This document shows, one piece after another, positions 34,400-42,699 of a stretch of DNA of 42,862 bases. Source of the stretch: Planctomycetota bacterium (GTDB taxonomy: Bacteria; Planctomycetota; UBA1135; UBA2386); NCBI GenBank assembly GCA_016794565.1, contig JAEUHQ010000105.1:1-42862 (forward strand), given 5' to 3'. Within the stretch, counting starts at the first letter, position 1. Each line of letters starts with the position of its first letter. A model generated the notes under the pieces. It ran no database searches. It was not told where the DNA came from and saw only the letters and a list, made by a program, of their open reading frames with translations. The position numbers were made by a program, and so were the translations under genes.

Positions 34400-34437
34400 C
34401 CGCGAAACGCAAGGTGACTTCCGGTTCATGGCACTAG
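34400..34437 (-). repeat. intergenic repeat, copy 2 (reverse member of inverted pair)
   Basis: Read on the minus strand it begins CTAGTGCCATGAAC, then CGGAAGTCACCTTG and GTTTCGCG. With copy 1 it bounds a 167-bp segment whose ends are inverted repeats, so RNA from either side could fold into a long hairpin, or the segment could be a MITE-like element. The TAG stop of the cytochrome gene (34434-34436) is inside the CTAG of this copy. Confidence 0.75.
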
Positions 34438-36740
34438 CGGATGGCGACTTCGAGACCCGGTGTGGCGACGAAGCCGCGCGGTTCGCTCGCGGTGAACGAG
34501 AACGCCTGCGTCGTGATGTCCCAGACGAGGCCGGGCGGCAACGTCACCGGCAGCACGTGGTGCTCCGGCGACTGCTGCACGAGATCGATCACGAGCAGGA
34601 GCGTGCCCAGCCGGACCGCGCATCCGTCGGGCGTGAGTTCCGACGCGCCGCGGCCAGTGCCCAGCGCGAGGACCGTGAACCCGGACGGCAGGCCGTCCGC
34701 GACGAACGCGATCGCCTCGCCGCCGCTCGGGCATCCGTCGAGCCGCAGCGACGGCACGATTCCGTCCGCGCGTGCGCAGCCGTAGCCGTAGCTCGTCGCC
34801 CGACCCGCGCATGCCGGCGCGCCGACCGCGACCGTGACCGTGCCGAGGTTGCTGTTGCTGCGGCCGTCCGCCGCCGCGTAGGTGAACGAATCCGTCCCGA
34901 CGAACCCGTCCCACGCGCGGTACGTCGCCGTCGCACCGTCGAAGGCCACCGCGCCGTGGCGCGGCTGTTCGACGATGCGCAGGGTCGGCGTGCCGGGATT
35001 CGGATCGGTCGCGCCGAGCGCAATCGCCAACGGCACGTCCGTCGGCGTCGCCAGCGCAAGGCTCGTCACGGTCGGCGGCGTGTTGGTCGACGCGTTGTCG
35101 CTGTTCGGCCCGTTGTGGCAGTCGTAGCAGCCGACTTCGTAGCCGCGCCAGAACGTCTTCGTGCCGAACTGCGTGTTCAGCACGCGGTCGCCCTGCGCCC
35201 GCGACAGGACCGTGCCGCGGAACGTCGTGCCGTGACAGACCGCGCACTGCGCCGTGCCCTGCTGCTCGGCCGCGTCCTGGTGCTTGCCCACCCAGAAGGA
35301 TCCGGTCGGGTGCATGCCGTGCGGACCGACGAGCTGCGAGTCCTGCAGGTTCGTGTGGCACGTCGAGCACTCCACGACCGTCCCCTTGTGGCCCTGCGCC
35401 GCGATGCTTTGCAGGTTGTCGTTGTCCGCCGACGACGGCCAGATCGCGTGCGGCGAACCGTGGCACGCCGAACACTCGAGCTGGCCGTGGCCGTTCGAGA
35501 AGCGGTAGAGCGAGAACCCGGCCTGCGGCACGTCGGGATCCGTCGCGAAGCGCTGGTTCGTCGTCGTACGCAGATGGCCCGGCGCGTCGAACGCGTTCGC
35601 GAAGCGGATCGCACCCGCGTTGGCGACCGCGTCGCCGGTGTGGCAGTTCTGGCAGTTCGGCTCCTGCAGCCAGCCGACTCGTGCCGGGTCGCCGACCGCG
35701 TTCATCCCGCCGTGGCAGTCCTGGCACGCCATCATCGCGTTGCCGTCGGCGCCGATCGCCTTGCCCATCGCGCCGCGCAGGCACCGCGTCGCGGCGCCGG
35801 GATGGCACGTGTAGCACGACGAACGATCCGGCACGTCGTCGAGCCGGCGGCCATCGGGCAAGGGCGCATCCGCGTGTCCGGTGTGCATCGCGGACGTCAG
35901 CTTCGACACTCCCGGGTGGCCCGCGGTTCCGAGTGCGTTGCTGCCGTGGCACCGCGCGCAAAGCACCGGCGTGCCCTGCACGACCGCCGTCGCGTAGAGC
36001 CCGGCCGACGAGTAACCGGCAGCCGAGAGTGCCGCGGTGTACAGCGGGCTGCCGAGGTGCCGCTCGTCGTGCAGCTTCACGATGTTGAGCCGGTCGTCGG
36101 TGGTCGCCGGCCCGTGCACCCAACCGCTCGGCGGCCGCGCCGCCGGATTGCCGCCCGAGCCGTGGCACGACACACACGCCATCTCGGCGGAGACGGGCAC
36201 GACGATGTCGCTGCTCGCGACGACCTGGCCCGAAGTGTTGCGCGCGACGAGGCGCATCAGCGGGTACGGGTTCATCGTTCCGACGTCGTCGTACGGCGTG
36301 ACCGGCACACCTTCGGCGCTGTAGTCGGCGATCCCCGCGTGGAACGGCATCGCCTGCGGCGTGTTCGCCGCGCCCGGCATGCGGAACCCCGCGAGACCCT
36401 GGTCGAGGGGCAACGACGCGCCGAACAGCGCACCGGCGTGCGCCCAGAAGTCCGACTTCCCGACCGAGGTGCGGTTGATCGAGCCGGCGGGATCGGCGAC
36501 GGCTTCGTACGTGACCGCGTAACTGCCGTTCGTGACGAGGTGGCCACCCACGACGACCTGCGCGTGGAACGTGTTGAACGGGGGCAGGATCGAGAACACC
36601 GAGGTGTCGCTGTCCATGCAGTGCATGCCGAGGTCGTTCCAGCCGAGGATGCGCGGCGGTCCCTGCGCGACCCCGAGCGCGGTCGACGACAGTACGGCGA
36701 GTACGAGGGCGGCGGAGGAGAGGCGTTCGTGCAGTCGCAT
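34434..36740 (-). CDS. nonaheme c-type cytochrome with Ig-like domain
   Basis: A 768-residue secreted protein. The signal peptide is residues 1-26 (LSSAALVLAVLSSTALGVAQ). The N-terminal domain has GWNDLGMHCMDSDTSVFSILPP, a known opening of multiheme proteins. Nine CxxCH heme-binding motifs are at about residues 189, 261, 309, 339, 363, 423, 458, 499 and 538. Then follows a cadherin/Big_9-like Ig domain (about 553-640) and a beta-rich C-terminal domain with pairs of Cys (GYGCARADG, LDGCPSG, PDGCAVR). The product is likely periplasmic or outer-surface, in electron transfer. The start is the ATG at 36740 with GAGG 8 nt upstream. Its stop codon lies in the intergenic repeat. No adjacent reductase or maturation gene is seen. 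Confidence 0.93.
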   Translation of the reverse strand: MRLHERLSSAALVLAVLSSTALGVAQGPPRILGWNDLGMHCMDSDTSVFSILPPFNTFHAQVVVGGHLVTNGSYAVTYEAVADPAGSINRTSVGKSDFWAHAGALFGASLPLDQGLAGFRMPGAANTPQAMPFHAGIADYSAEGVPVTPYDDVGTMNPYPLMRLVARNTSGQVVASSDIVVPVSAEMACVSCHGSGGNPAARPPSGWVHGPATTDDRLNIVKLHDERHLGSPLYTAALSAAGYSSAGLYATAVVQGTPVLCARCHGSNALGTAGHPGVSKLTSAMHTGHADAPLPDGRRLDDVPDRSSCYTCHPGAATRCLRGAMGKAIGADGNAMMACQDCHGGMNAVGDPARVGWLQEPNCQNCHTGDAVANAGAIRFANAFDAPGHLRTTTNQRFATDPDVPQAGFSLYRFSNGHGQLECSACHGSPHAIWPSSADNDNLQSIAAQGHKGTVVECSTCHTNLQDSQLVGPHGMHPTGSFWVGKHQDAAEQQGTAQCAVCHGTTFRGTVLSRAQGDRVLNTQFGTKTFWRGYEVGCYDCHNGPNSDNASTNTPPTVTSLALATPTDVPLAIALGATDPNPGTPTLRIVEQPRHGAVAFDGATATYRAWDGFVGTDSFTYAAADGRSNSNLGTVTVAVGAPACAGRATSYGYGCARADGIVPSLRLDGCPSGGEAIAFVADGLPSGFTVLALGTGRGASELTPDGCAVRLGTLLLVIDLVQQSPEHHVLPVTLPPGLVWDITTQAFSFTASEPRGFVATPGLEVAIR

Positions 36741-36837
36741 GGCGGTACCTCGAGGTGAAGGCGCCGACACTACGAGTCACGCGAACGTCATCGGCCGCCG
36801 GAAGAGTGCGTAGGTGCGCCGGATCGCGGGCCGAACG

Positions 36838-37776
36838 TCACGCGCGCGGACCGAGGAACCGTGCGACGTCGGCGGCGCTGGCACGATGGCCGCGCAGGCC
36901 CGCGAACGTTCCCCGCAGCTTGGCCCATGCGGCGCGCGGACCGGAGAACAGCGACAGCGGCCACAGCACGACGTCGAACAACGCGAACGCGCACCAAAGG
37001 AACAGCGAGCCACGCCGGCGCAGGTAGCGCACCTCGTTGCAGGCCATGAAGAACTTGCGCAGCGGAGAGCGGTTTCCGCCGGAGGACCGCCCGCTGTCGT
37101 GCACGACACGCACCCAGGGCAGCCAGACGATGCGGCTGCCGCGTTCGCGCAGGCGATCGCAGAGATCGACGTCCTCCCAGTACATGAAGTAGGCCTCGTC
37201 GAACGCACCGACGTCCATCACCGCCGACACTCGGAAGAGCACACACGCGCCCGGCAGGAACTGCACCGCCTCCGGCCCGGACTCCCGCGGCTTCGGCACG
37301 CGCCCGTGACCGCCGAGACGCAGCACGTTGGGCGCGAGTGCAACACGACCGCCTTCGGCCCAGACCCGACCGTCGCCGCGCAGCACCGTCGGCCCGACGG
37401 CTGCGACGCCGGGATCGTTCGCGAGCACCGAGACGAGCGGCCGCAGGAAATCCCTCGGCAGACGCACGTCGTTGTTGAGCACGAGCGCGAACGGCAAACC
37501 GCGTTCGGCGGCCCACCGCAGGCCGACGTTCATGCCGCCCGCGAAACCGAGGTTCTGCGGCAGCGCGACGAAGGCAGTGCGATGCGGCTCGCGCGCGAGC
37601 GCCGCGATGCGACGCTCGAGTCCGGCCGCGCCCTCGTCGCCGGACCCGTTGTCGATCACGAGCACCTCGAGGGGAACGTCGTCGACCGCGAGCACGTCGG
37701 CGAGACACTGCAGCGTGAGGTCGGCGCGGCGCCAGTTCAGCACCAGCACCGCGGTGCGCGGCGCCGGATCAACCAC
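36838..37776 (-). CDS. GT2-family glycosyltransferase (rhamnosyltransferase-like)
   Basis: A 312-residue GT-A enzyme: TAVLVLNWRRADLTLQCL at the start, LVIDNGSGDEG, the NNDV metal site in LVLNNDVRLP, and the acidic MYWEDVDLCDRLRERG motif common to WbbL-like rhamnosyltransferases. The C-terminus has a hydrophobic segment (FLWCAFALFDVVLWPLSLF, about 253-272) that likely associates with the membrane. Start is GTG at 37776, overlapping the upstream GT2 gene by 8 bp. The two form a two-gene unit for cell-surface polysaccharide; sugar specificity is unknown. Confidence 0.9.
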   Translation of the reverse strand: MVDPAPRTAVLVLNWRRADLTLQCLADVLAVDDVPLEVLVIDNGSGDEGAAGLERRIAALAREPHRTAFVALPQNLGFAGGMNVGLRWAAERGLPFALVLNNDVRLPRDFLRPLVSVLANDPGVAAVGPTVLRGDGRVWAEGGRVALAPNVLRLGGHGRVPKPRESGPEAVQFLPGACVLFRVSAVMDVGAFDEAYFMYWEDVDLCDRLRERGSRIVWLPWVRVVHDSGRSSGGNRSPLRKFFMACNEVRYLRRRGSLFLWCAFALFDVVLWPLSLFSGPRAAWAKLRGTFAGLRGHRASAADVARFLGPRA

Positions 37777-38827
37777 ACAGCCTCCGGACGACGCGCCAGT
37801 AGCCCGCGAAGAAGCGGTCGAGTCCGCGCCGCAGCGCGGCCCGCGCGCCGCGTTCGGCGAGGCCGGGATTCAGGGTCATCGGCGCGGCGACGAGCAGTTC
37901 GCGGTCGGGAACGGTCCGCCCCTGCTGCGCGGGGCCGCGCGCCCGCACCGCGACGGGCAGCAGCTTGAACAGCTCCCACTTGCCGCGCAGCCAGTCGCGA
38001 ACGTGCCCGCGCTGCCAGCCGAACAGCGCGTAGACCACACCGTAGAGGAGCTGCGCCGGAACCGTGAGCAGCAGCGTCCGCCACCGCATGCACGTGATGA
38101 GCACGTACCAGCGGTTCTTGCTGTGCAGGAACGTGCGGCGTCCGGAATACACGCTGCCCTCGCCGCGCACCGACAGCCCGGCCGTGCCCGCCTTGTGCGT
38201 GCAGAGCGCGTTCGCCGCGAGCCGGATCGTGTGGCCCCGCATGCGCAGCTTGTACGAGAACTCGTTGTCCTCGTAGAGGATGAACAGGTGCTCGTCGAAG
38301 CCGCCGACGGCGAGATAGGCGCTCTTCCTGCAGAGGAAACACAGCGCGATCGCCGCGCCGATCGGCCCCGCGGGCGGCGCCGCCTCGGCGAGCGGGCGGT
38401 ACCAGTTGCGCAGGACGAGCGTGCCGAGGAAGTGCAGGTCGCCGCCGTCGTAGTGCACCACCGACGGATCGTCGCCGCAGACCGACCGCGCCTGCACCAT
38501 CGCCGCACGAGGGTCGGCCGCGAGTTCGTCGCACAGGGCGCGCAGCGCGCCCGGGTGCAGCACGACGTCGTTGTCGACGAGCAGGCAGAGGTCGTCGCGC
38601 GCAGCGGCGACGCCCACGTTCCGGGCGTGGCACGGGCCGGCGTTGCGCCCGGTGTCGACGACCCGCACCGTCGGGTAGTTCGCGGCAACCAGCTCGCGGG
38701 ACCCATCGTCGGAATGGTTGTCGACGACGATCACCTCGCTCGGCAGCGGCACCTGCGCGAGCAGGGCATCGAGGCAGTCCGGCAGGTAGTGCCGGCCGTT
38801 CCAGTTGACCACGATCGCGCTGACCAC
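37769..38827 (-). CDS. GT2-family glycosyltransferase
   Basis: A 352-residue GT-A enzyme. N-terminal VSAIVVNWNGRHYLPDCLDALL, VIVVDNHSDDGSREL, the LVDNDVVLHPGAL metal site and the LYEDNEFSYKLRMRG motif place it in the same family as the gene that follows. A hydrophobic segment near TLLLTVPAQLLYGVVYALFG suggests membrane contact. The start is GTG at 38827 with the intergenic repeat copy 3 only 15 bp upstream. It is the first gene of the pair; the upstream gap holds a strong terminator for hrpB, so a promoter must lie between 38828 and about 38970. Confidence 0.9.
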   Translation of the reverse strand: MVSAIVVNWNGRHYLPDCLDALLAQVPLPSEVIVVDNHSDDGSRELVAANYPTVRVVDTGRNAGPCHARNVGVAAARDDLCLLVDNDVVLHPGALRALCDELAADPRAAMVQARSVCGDDPSVVHYDGGDLHFLGTLVLRNWYRPLAEAAPPAGPIGAAIALCFLCRKSAYLAVGGFDEHLFILYEDNEFSYKLRMRGHTIRLAANALCTHKAGTAGLSVRGEGSVYSGRRTFLHSKNRWYVLITCMRWRTLLLTVPAQLLYGVVYALFGWQRGHVRDWLRGKWELFKLLPVAVRARGPAQQGRTVPDRELLVAAPMTLNPGLAERGARAALRRGLDRFFAGYWRVVRRLCG

Positions 38828-38842
38828 GAGAGCGCGCGGATG

Positions 38843-38880
38843 CTAGTGCCGTGAACGGGAACTGGGACCTGTTTTCGCCG
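38843..38880 (+). repeat. intergenic repeat, copy 3 (solo)
   Basis: Begins CTAGTGCCGTGAAC, then GGGAACTGG and CCTGTTTTCGC. The first 20 bases match the other two copies closely, and a small insertion shifts the rest. No opposite-strand partner was seen within 350 bp. Confidence 0.65.
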
Positions 38881-38966
38881 ACCGCCCCGACCCGGCACTG
38901 GTGCAACGAGTGGATCACGTCCGCTCGCCGCTCATGGGTCATGGACCGACCGCATCGAAAAGTGCG

Positions 38967-39006
38967 AAGAAAAAGCGGGTGGCCGCCTCCGTTCCGGCGA
39001 CCACCC
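38967..39006 (-). terminator. intrinsic terminator downstream of hrpB
   Basis: On the minus strand GGGTGGTCGCC and GGCGGCCACCC (39006-38996 with 38987-38977, one wobble position) form an 11-bp stem with an 8-nt loop, followed by GCTTTTTCTTCG. This is the textbook shape of an intrinsic terminator and the clearest in the window. The outer AAAGTGC and GCACTTT flanks (38959-38965 and 39017-39023) can pair further, so it may also work on the other strand. Confidence 0.85.
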
Positions 39007-39175
39007 TTCCCTTGCACTTTCTCTCGCGCTGCTCACCGCCACCGACGGCCCTGACTCCGCCGGCGGCGATGACAACGAATCGCGGCTGTGTGACCGCGGG
39101 AGCCATGGCGCCGTTCGCGGTCCCGAAGACGACGGATTCGCAGAAACTTCGCGGCTCCCCGAACGGAACCCTGAC

Positions 39176-41677
39176 TCACGAGCGGCGGCGGCGGGGGCGC
39201 GCCTCGGGCGACGCTGCCAGCGGATCCTCCGGCCAGCTGTGGCGCGGGTACTTGCGCGACAGTTCGCGCCGGACCTGGGGGTACACGTTCGCCCAGAAAC
39301 TCGGCAGGTCGGTGGTCACCTGGACCGGCCGATGGTTCGGCGCGAGCAGTTCCAACACGACCGGCACCCGCCCGGAGGCGAGCGCCCCCACCGCGCGGAG
39401 GCCGAAGAACTCCTGCAGCCTCGCAGCGATCGTCGGCCCGGCGGGCGCAGTGTAGTCGACGACCGCCGCCCGACCGGACGGCAGCTCGATCCGGTCCGGA
39501 GCGAACTGGTGCAGCGCGCGCCGCTGACCTCCTTGCAGGCGTGCGAGCAGCATCTCGGCGACATCGGCGTCGCGCAGCGCGCGCAGGTCCGCACGATCGC
39601 CGAGCAGATCGAGTGCCGCCGCGGCGACAGCGCCGTCGTCGAAGGAAGGCAGCTCGAGTTCGGGCATGCGATCGGCCAGCCACCTTGCCCGCGCAACGAG
39701 ACGGCGCAGGTCCTTCTGCTCGCCGAGCCACTTCCAAGGATCGACCGACAGCAGCGGCAGGAGCGTTTCGGCCGCACGGCCCGACGGCAACTCGCCGCCC
39801 CGGGCCGAGCGCAGCGCGAGATCTCGGTAGCGCAGTTCGCGCACTGCCACGACGCGGCCCGCGGCCTCGTCGAGTTCGGCGGTGACGACGTTCTGCAGCG
39901 CAGACGGAAACACGGCCTCGAGATCGGCGAACTCGAGGGCGGCCGTGACCACCGCCGTCGAACGCTGCTGACGCCCCGCTTCGTGGAGGCGGAGCGCCAG
40001 CACGAGATCGGCGCCGTCCGCGGCCTTCGGGAGCACGAGGCCACGTCCCGAAACCATGGTCGCCATGCGCGGGTCACCGGCCAGGGCGCGACGAGCCACT
40101 CGGTCGGGAAACCCTGCGAGCAGGCAGCGCGCGAGCAGGGTGGTGTCGCGCGACCCGGATTCGCGGCCGCCGCGGCCGAGCAGGCGATCGCGCGACGCAC
40201 ACAGCGACCGCGCCTGCCCCGGCCAGCTGCCGAACTCGCGGCACATCGCATCGGGAAAGCCGCGCTCCTCGGCGAGCAGGAACGCATCGACCGCCGCGTG
40301 CAGGTCGGCGCCGCCGTCGCGACCGAGACTGTCCTGTTCCCCGAGCAGCACCGCCGCCGTGGCGGCCGCAGCCGCGCAGCCGAGCCGCCGCCCGCGTTCG
40401 ACGACAGCGGCGAGGCGCGGATGCAGCGGCACATCGAGCAGCGCCCGGCCGAACGGCGTCAACGCGCCGCGCGCCGGATCGACGGCGCCGAGGTCGCCCA
40501 GCAGCCGATCGGCCGCCGCGAGCGCTTCGGCCGGCGGCTTTTCGAACCAGCCGAATGCGGCCGGATCGCGACCCGCGAACGCACGCACGAGCAGCGCCGG
40601 CCCCGACAGGTCGACGCGCTGCACGTCGGGCGTCGTGCGCTGCGGCATGCCACGTTCCTCCGCGAGCGACCAAAGGCGGTAGCAGACGCCAGGGCCCGTG
40701 CGGCCGGCGCGGCCCGAGCGCTGCGTCGCCGACGCGACGCTGATGCGTTCGAGCTGCAGCACGTCGACGCCGCGTCCCGCCTCGAAGCGCAACTCGCGCG
40801 CGAGCCCGGAGTCGACGACGGCGGTGACGCCCGCGATCGTCAGCGAACTCTCCGCGACGTTGGTCGACAGTACGACCTTGCGCTGTGACTGCGGTCGGAT
40901 CGCACGATCCTGTTCCGCGGGCTCGAGGCGACCGTGCAGCGGCAGCACGAGTACGCCGCGACGCCGCGCGAGGTTCTGCAGCGCGTCCTCGCACCGCGCG
41001 ATCTCGCCCGTACCGGGCAGGAACACCAGCACGTCGCCGCTCGTTTCGTCGAGCGCGCGTTCGATCGCGTTGCGCACTGCGATTTCGAGCGGATCGGTGT
41101 TCGCACGCGGCACGTGCACGACGGAGACCGGGAACAGGCGACCGTCGGCCTCGACGATCGCGCAGCCGGGCAGGAACGCACGCAGCGGCGCGGGGTCGAG
41201 CGTCGCCGACATCACGCACAACTTCAGGTCGGGGCGAACGGTCGCACGCGCCTCGGCCAGCATCGCGAGCGCGAGATCGCCTTCGAGGTGGCGTTCGTGG
41301 AACTCGTCGAGGCAAACGACGGATGTCCGTTCGAGAAACGGATCCTGCACGATCTGACGGACGAGCACTCCCTCGGTGACGAAGCGGATGCGCGTGTCGC
41401 GGCTCGTACGCGTGTCGCCGCGCACCTGGTAGCCGACGAGGCCGCCGAGCTCGACGCCGAGTTCGCGGGCCACGCGCGCGGCGGCGGCACGGGCGGCGAG
41501 GCGCCGGGGTTCGAGAACGACGACTTCCTTGCGCGGGTCGAGCGACTCGAGCAGCGCCGGCGGCACACGCGTCGTCTTGCCCGAACCGGGCGGCGCCATC
41601 AGCAGCAACGAGGACGCATCGCGCAGCGCCGCGCGCACCGCGGGCAGCACCGGGTCGATGGGCAGCGGCTCGTTCAC
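39176..41677 (-). CDS. hrpB: ATP-dependent RNA helicase HrpB
   Basis: An 833-residue DExH-box helicase. Motif I is PPGSGKTTRVP (29-39), motif II LDEFHERH (123-130), motif III MSATLD (156-161), then STNVAESSLTI and QRSGRAGRTGPGVCYRL (motif VI). A helicase-associated region and the HrpB C-terminal part follow (FFGLRAVGAL, then VLELLAPNHRPVQVTTDLPSFW). The role of HrpB in cells is not well known. Its start is a GTG at 41677 that overlaps the recR stop (GTGA); choosing an upstream start would run through recR. It ends with a basic tail (RPRRRRS). Confidence 0.95.
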   Translation of the reverse strand: MNEPLPIDPVLPAVRAALRDASSLLLMAPPGSGKTTRVPPALLESLDPRKEVVVLEPRRLAARAAAARVARELGVELGGLVGYQVRGDTRTSRDTRIRFVTEGVLVRQIVQDPFLERTSVVCLDEFHERHLEGDLALAMLAEARATVRPDLKLCVMSATLDPAPLRAFLPGCAIVEADGRLFPVSVVHVPRANTDPLEIAVRNAIERALDETSGDVLVFLPGTGEIARCEDALQNLARRRGVLVLPLHGRLEPAEQDRAIRPQSQRKVVLSTNVAESSLTIAGVTAVVDSGLARELRFEAGRGVDVLQLERISVASATQRSGRAGRTGPGVCYRLWSLAEERGMPQRTTPDVQRVDLSGPALLVRAFAGRDPAAFGWFEKPPAEALAAADRLLGDLGAVDPARGALTPFGRALLDVPLHPRLAAVVERGRRLGCAAAAATAAVLLGEQDSLGRDGGADLHAAVDAFLLAEERGFPDAMCREFGSWPGQARSLCASRDRLLGRGGRESGSRDTTLLARCLLAGFPDRVARRALAGDPRMATMVSGRGLVLPKAADGADLVLALRLHEAGRQQRSTAVVTAALEFADLEAVFPSALQNVVTAELDEAAGRVVAVRELRYRDLALRSARGGELPSGRAAETLLPLLSVDPWKWLGEQKDLRRLVARARWLADRMPELELPSFDDGAVAAAALDLLGDRADLRALRDADVAEMLLARLQGGQRRALHQFAPDRIELPSGRAAVVDYTAPAGPTIAARLQEFFGLRAVGALASGRVPVVLELLAPNHRPVQVTTDLPSFWANVYPQVRRELSRKYPRHSWPEDPLAASPEARPRRRRS

Positions 41678-42288
41678 GGCGCGAGCGGCCGCCGCCCCTC
41701 GATCGCATCGGCGAGGATCGACGTGCTGACCTGCGCGATCGAGGAGCCGGCGGGCAGGCCGCGGGCGAGGCGGGTGACGCGGATGCCCTGCGCCGCGGTC
41801 GACGCAGCCAGCCGTTCTGCAAGCAGGCGCGCGGTGCCTTCGCCCTCGAGATCGGGGTTGGTCGCGAGGCAGACCTCGGCCGGCCGCTCCTGCGCAACGC
41901 GGGTGAGCAGGCTGTTCGTCGTGAGGTCCTCGGGCCGGATGCCCTCGAGCTGCGACAGGCGGCCTTGCAGCACGTGGTAGAGACCGCGATAGCCGGTGTC
42001 CTCGAAGCGCGCGACTTCGCGCGGATCCTCGATCACGAGCAGCATCGAGCGATCGCGCGTCGCATCGGAGCAGATGCTGCACGGGTCGCTCGCGTCGAGG
42101 TTGAAGCAGCGGCTGCAGGTCTTCACTGCGGCGCGCACCTGTTCGATCGCGCGCGCGAGCAGTAGCGCTTCTTCGGCATCGACACGGAGCAGGTGGAACG
42201 CGAGGCGCTCCGCCGTCTTCGGTCCGATGCCAGGCAGACGGTTCAGGCGTTCGATCAGCGCCTCGATCGTGCGGTCGCGTGTCGCCAT
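41674..42288 (-). CDS. recR: recombination mediator RecR
   Basis: A 204-residue RecR, which with RecO and RecF loads RecA at gaps. It has the helix-hairpin-helix region IERLNRLPGIGPKTAERLAFHLL, the four-Cys zinc finger (C58, C61, C70, C73: CSRC and CSIC), the Toprim domain start MLLVIEDPREVARFEDTGYRGLYHVL and the Walker-B-like LATNPDLEGEGTARLL. The ATG at 42288 is the start. It lies 26 bp after ybaB, the usual neighbour, and overlaps hrpB by 4 bp. Confidence 0.96.
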   Translation of the reverse strand: MATRDRTIEALIERLNRLPGIGPKTAERLAFHLLRVDAEEALLLARAIEQVRAAVKTCSRCFNLDASDPCSICSDATRDRSMLLVIEDPREVARFEDTGYRGLYHVLQGRLSQLEGIRPEDLTTNSLLTRVAQERPAEVCLATNPDLEGEGTARLLAERLAASTAAQGIRVTRLARGLPAGSSIAQVSTSILADAIEGRRPLAP

Positions 42289-42314
42289 CGGTCCGCGTCC
42301 CGCGGCGGCCGCGA

Positions 42315-42641
42315 CTAGAAGCCCATCCCCGGCAGATTCATCCCGCCGGTGACCTTGTTCATCTCGCGATCGCGCAGTTCCTTCGCCGCTTGCAGCGCCT
42401 GCCGAACTGCTCCGGTGACGAGATCCTCGAGCGTCTCGACGTCGTTCGGGTCGACGGCGGCCTTCTGGATCTTCACCGCCTGCAGTTCGCCTGTGCCGTT
42501 CACGTACGCCTTCACGGCGCCGCCGCCGGACGAACCCTCGAGGACGCGCTCGCCGAGCGAGCGCTGCGCCTCGTGCATCCGCCGCTGCATTTCCTGGGCC
42601 TGCTTCAGCAGGCTGCTCATGTCTCCGAATCCGGTCGCCAT
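42315..42641 (-). CDS. ybaB: YbaB/EbfC nucleoid-associated protein
   Basis: A 108-residue small DNA-binding protein of the YbaB/EbfC family, often found between dnaX and recR. Signatures are SSLLKQAQEMQRRMHEAQ at the start, GGGAVKAYVNGTGELQAVKI in the core and LVTGAVRQALQAAKELRDREMNKVTGGM at the end. The start is ATG 42641 with GAGG 8 nt upstream. dnaX is not next to it in this window; the gene upstream is a secreted protein. Confidence 0.95.
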   Translation of the reverse strand: MATGFGDMSSLLKQAQEMQRRMHEAQRSLGERVLEGSSGGGAVKAYVNGTGELQAVKIQKAAVDPNDVETLEDLVTGAVRQALQAAKELRDREMNKVTGGMNLPGMGF

Positions 42642-42653
42642 GGTGTCCTCGTT

Positions 42654-42674
42654 GTGCCGGGATCATGCCGGCAC
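42654..42674 (-). other. hairpin between the right-edge gene and ybaB
   Basis: GTGCCGG (42654-42660) pairs with CCGGCAC (42668-42674) around a 7-nt loop, 25 nt beyond the stop of the right-edge gene and 13 nt upstream of the ybaB start. No T-tract follows. It may be a weak terminator or a leader structure close to the ribosome site (GAGGAC). Confidence 0.35.
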
Positions 42675-42699
42675 GACGAGTCCTGGCCAACCATCTCGG

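Larger units (their letters stand above)
38828..39175. other. 348-bp intergenic region between hrpB and the GT2 pair
   Basis: No coding frame with convincing character is present. The region holds repeat copy 3 (38843-38880) and a strong terminator (38967-39006). The remainder is unremarkable. It should contain the promoter of the downstream GT2 pair, but no clear -35/-10 pair was identified. Confidence 0.6.

Noticed and set aside
34290..36758. 822-codon plus-strand frame opposite the cytochrome
   Set aside because: The minus strand has nine CxxCH motifs and a signal peptide; the plus frame is Arg/Val-rich with no domain.
38851..39054. Small plus-strand frame (MNGNW...) starting in repeat copy 3
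   Set aside because: Its start is the GTGAAC or ATGAAC of the repeat; the protein has no hydrophobic or motif pattern, and the other repeat copies do not keep a common frame past the repeat.
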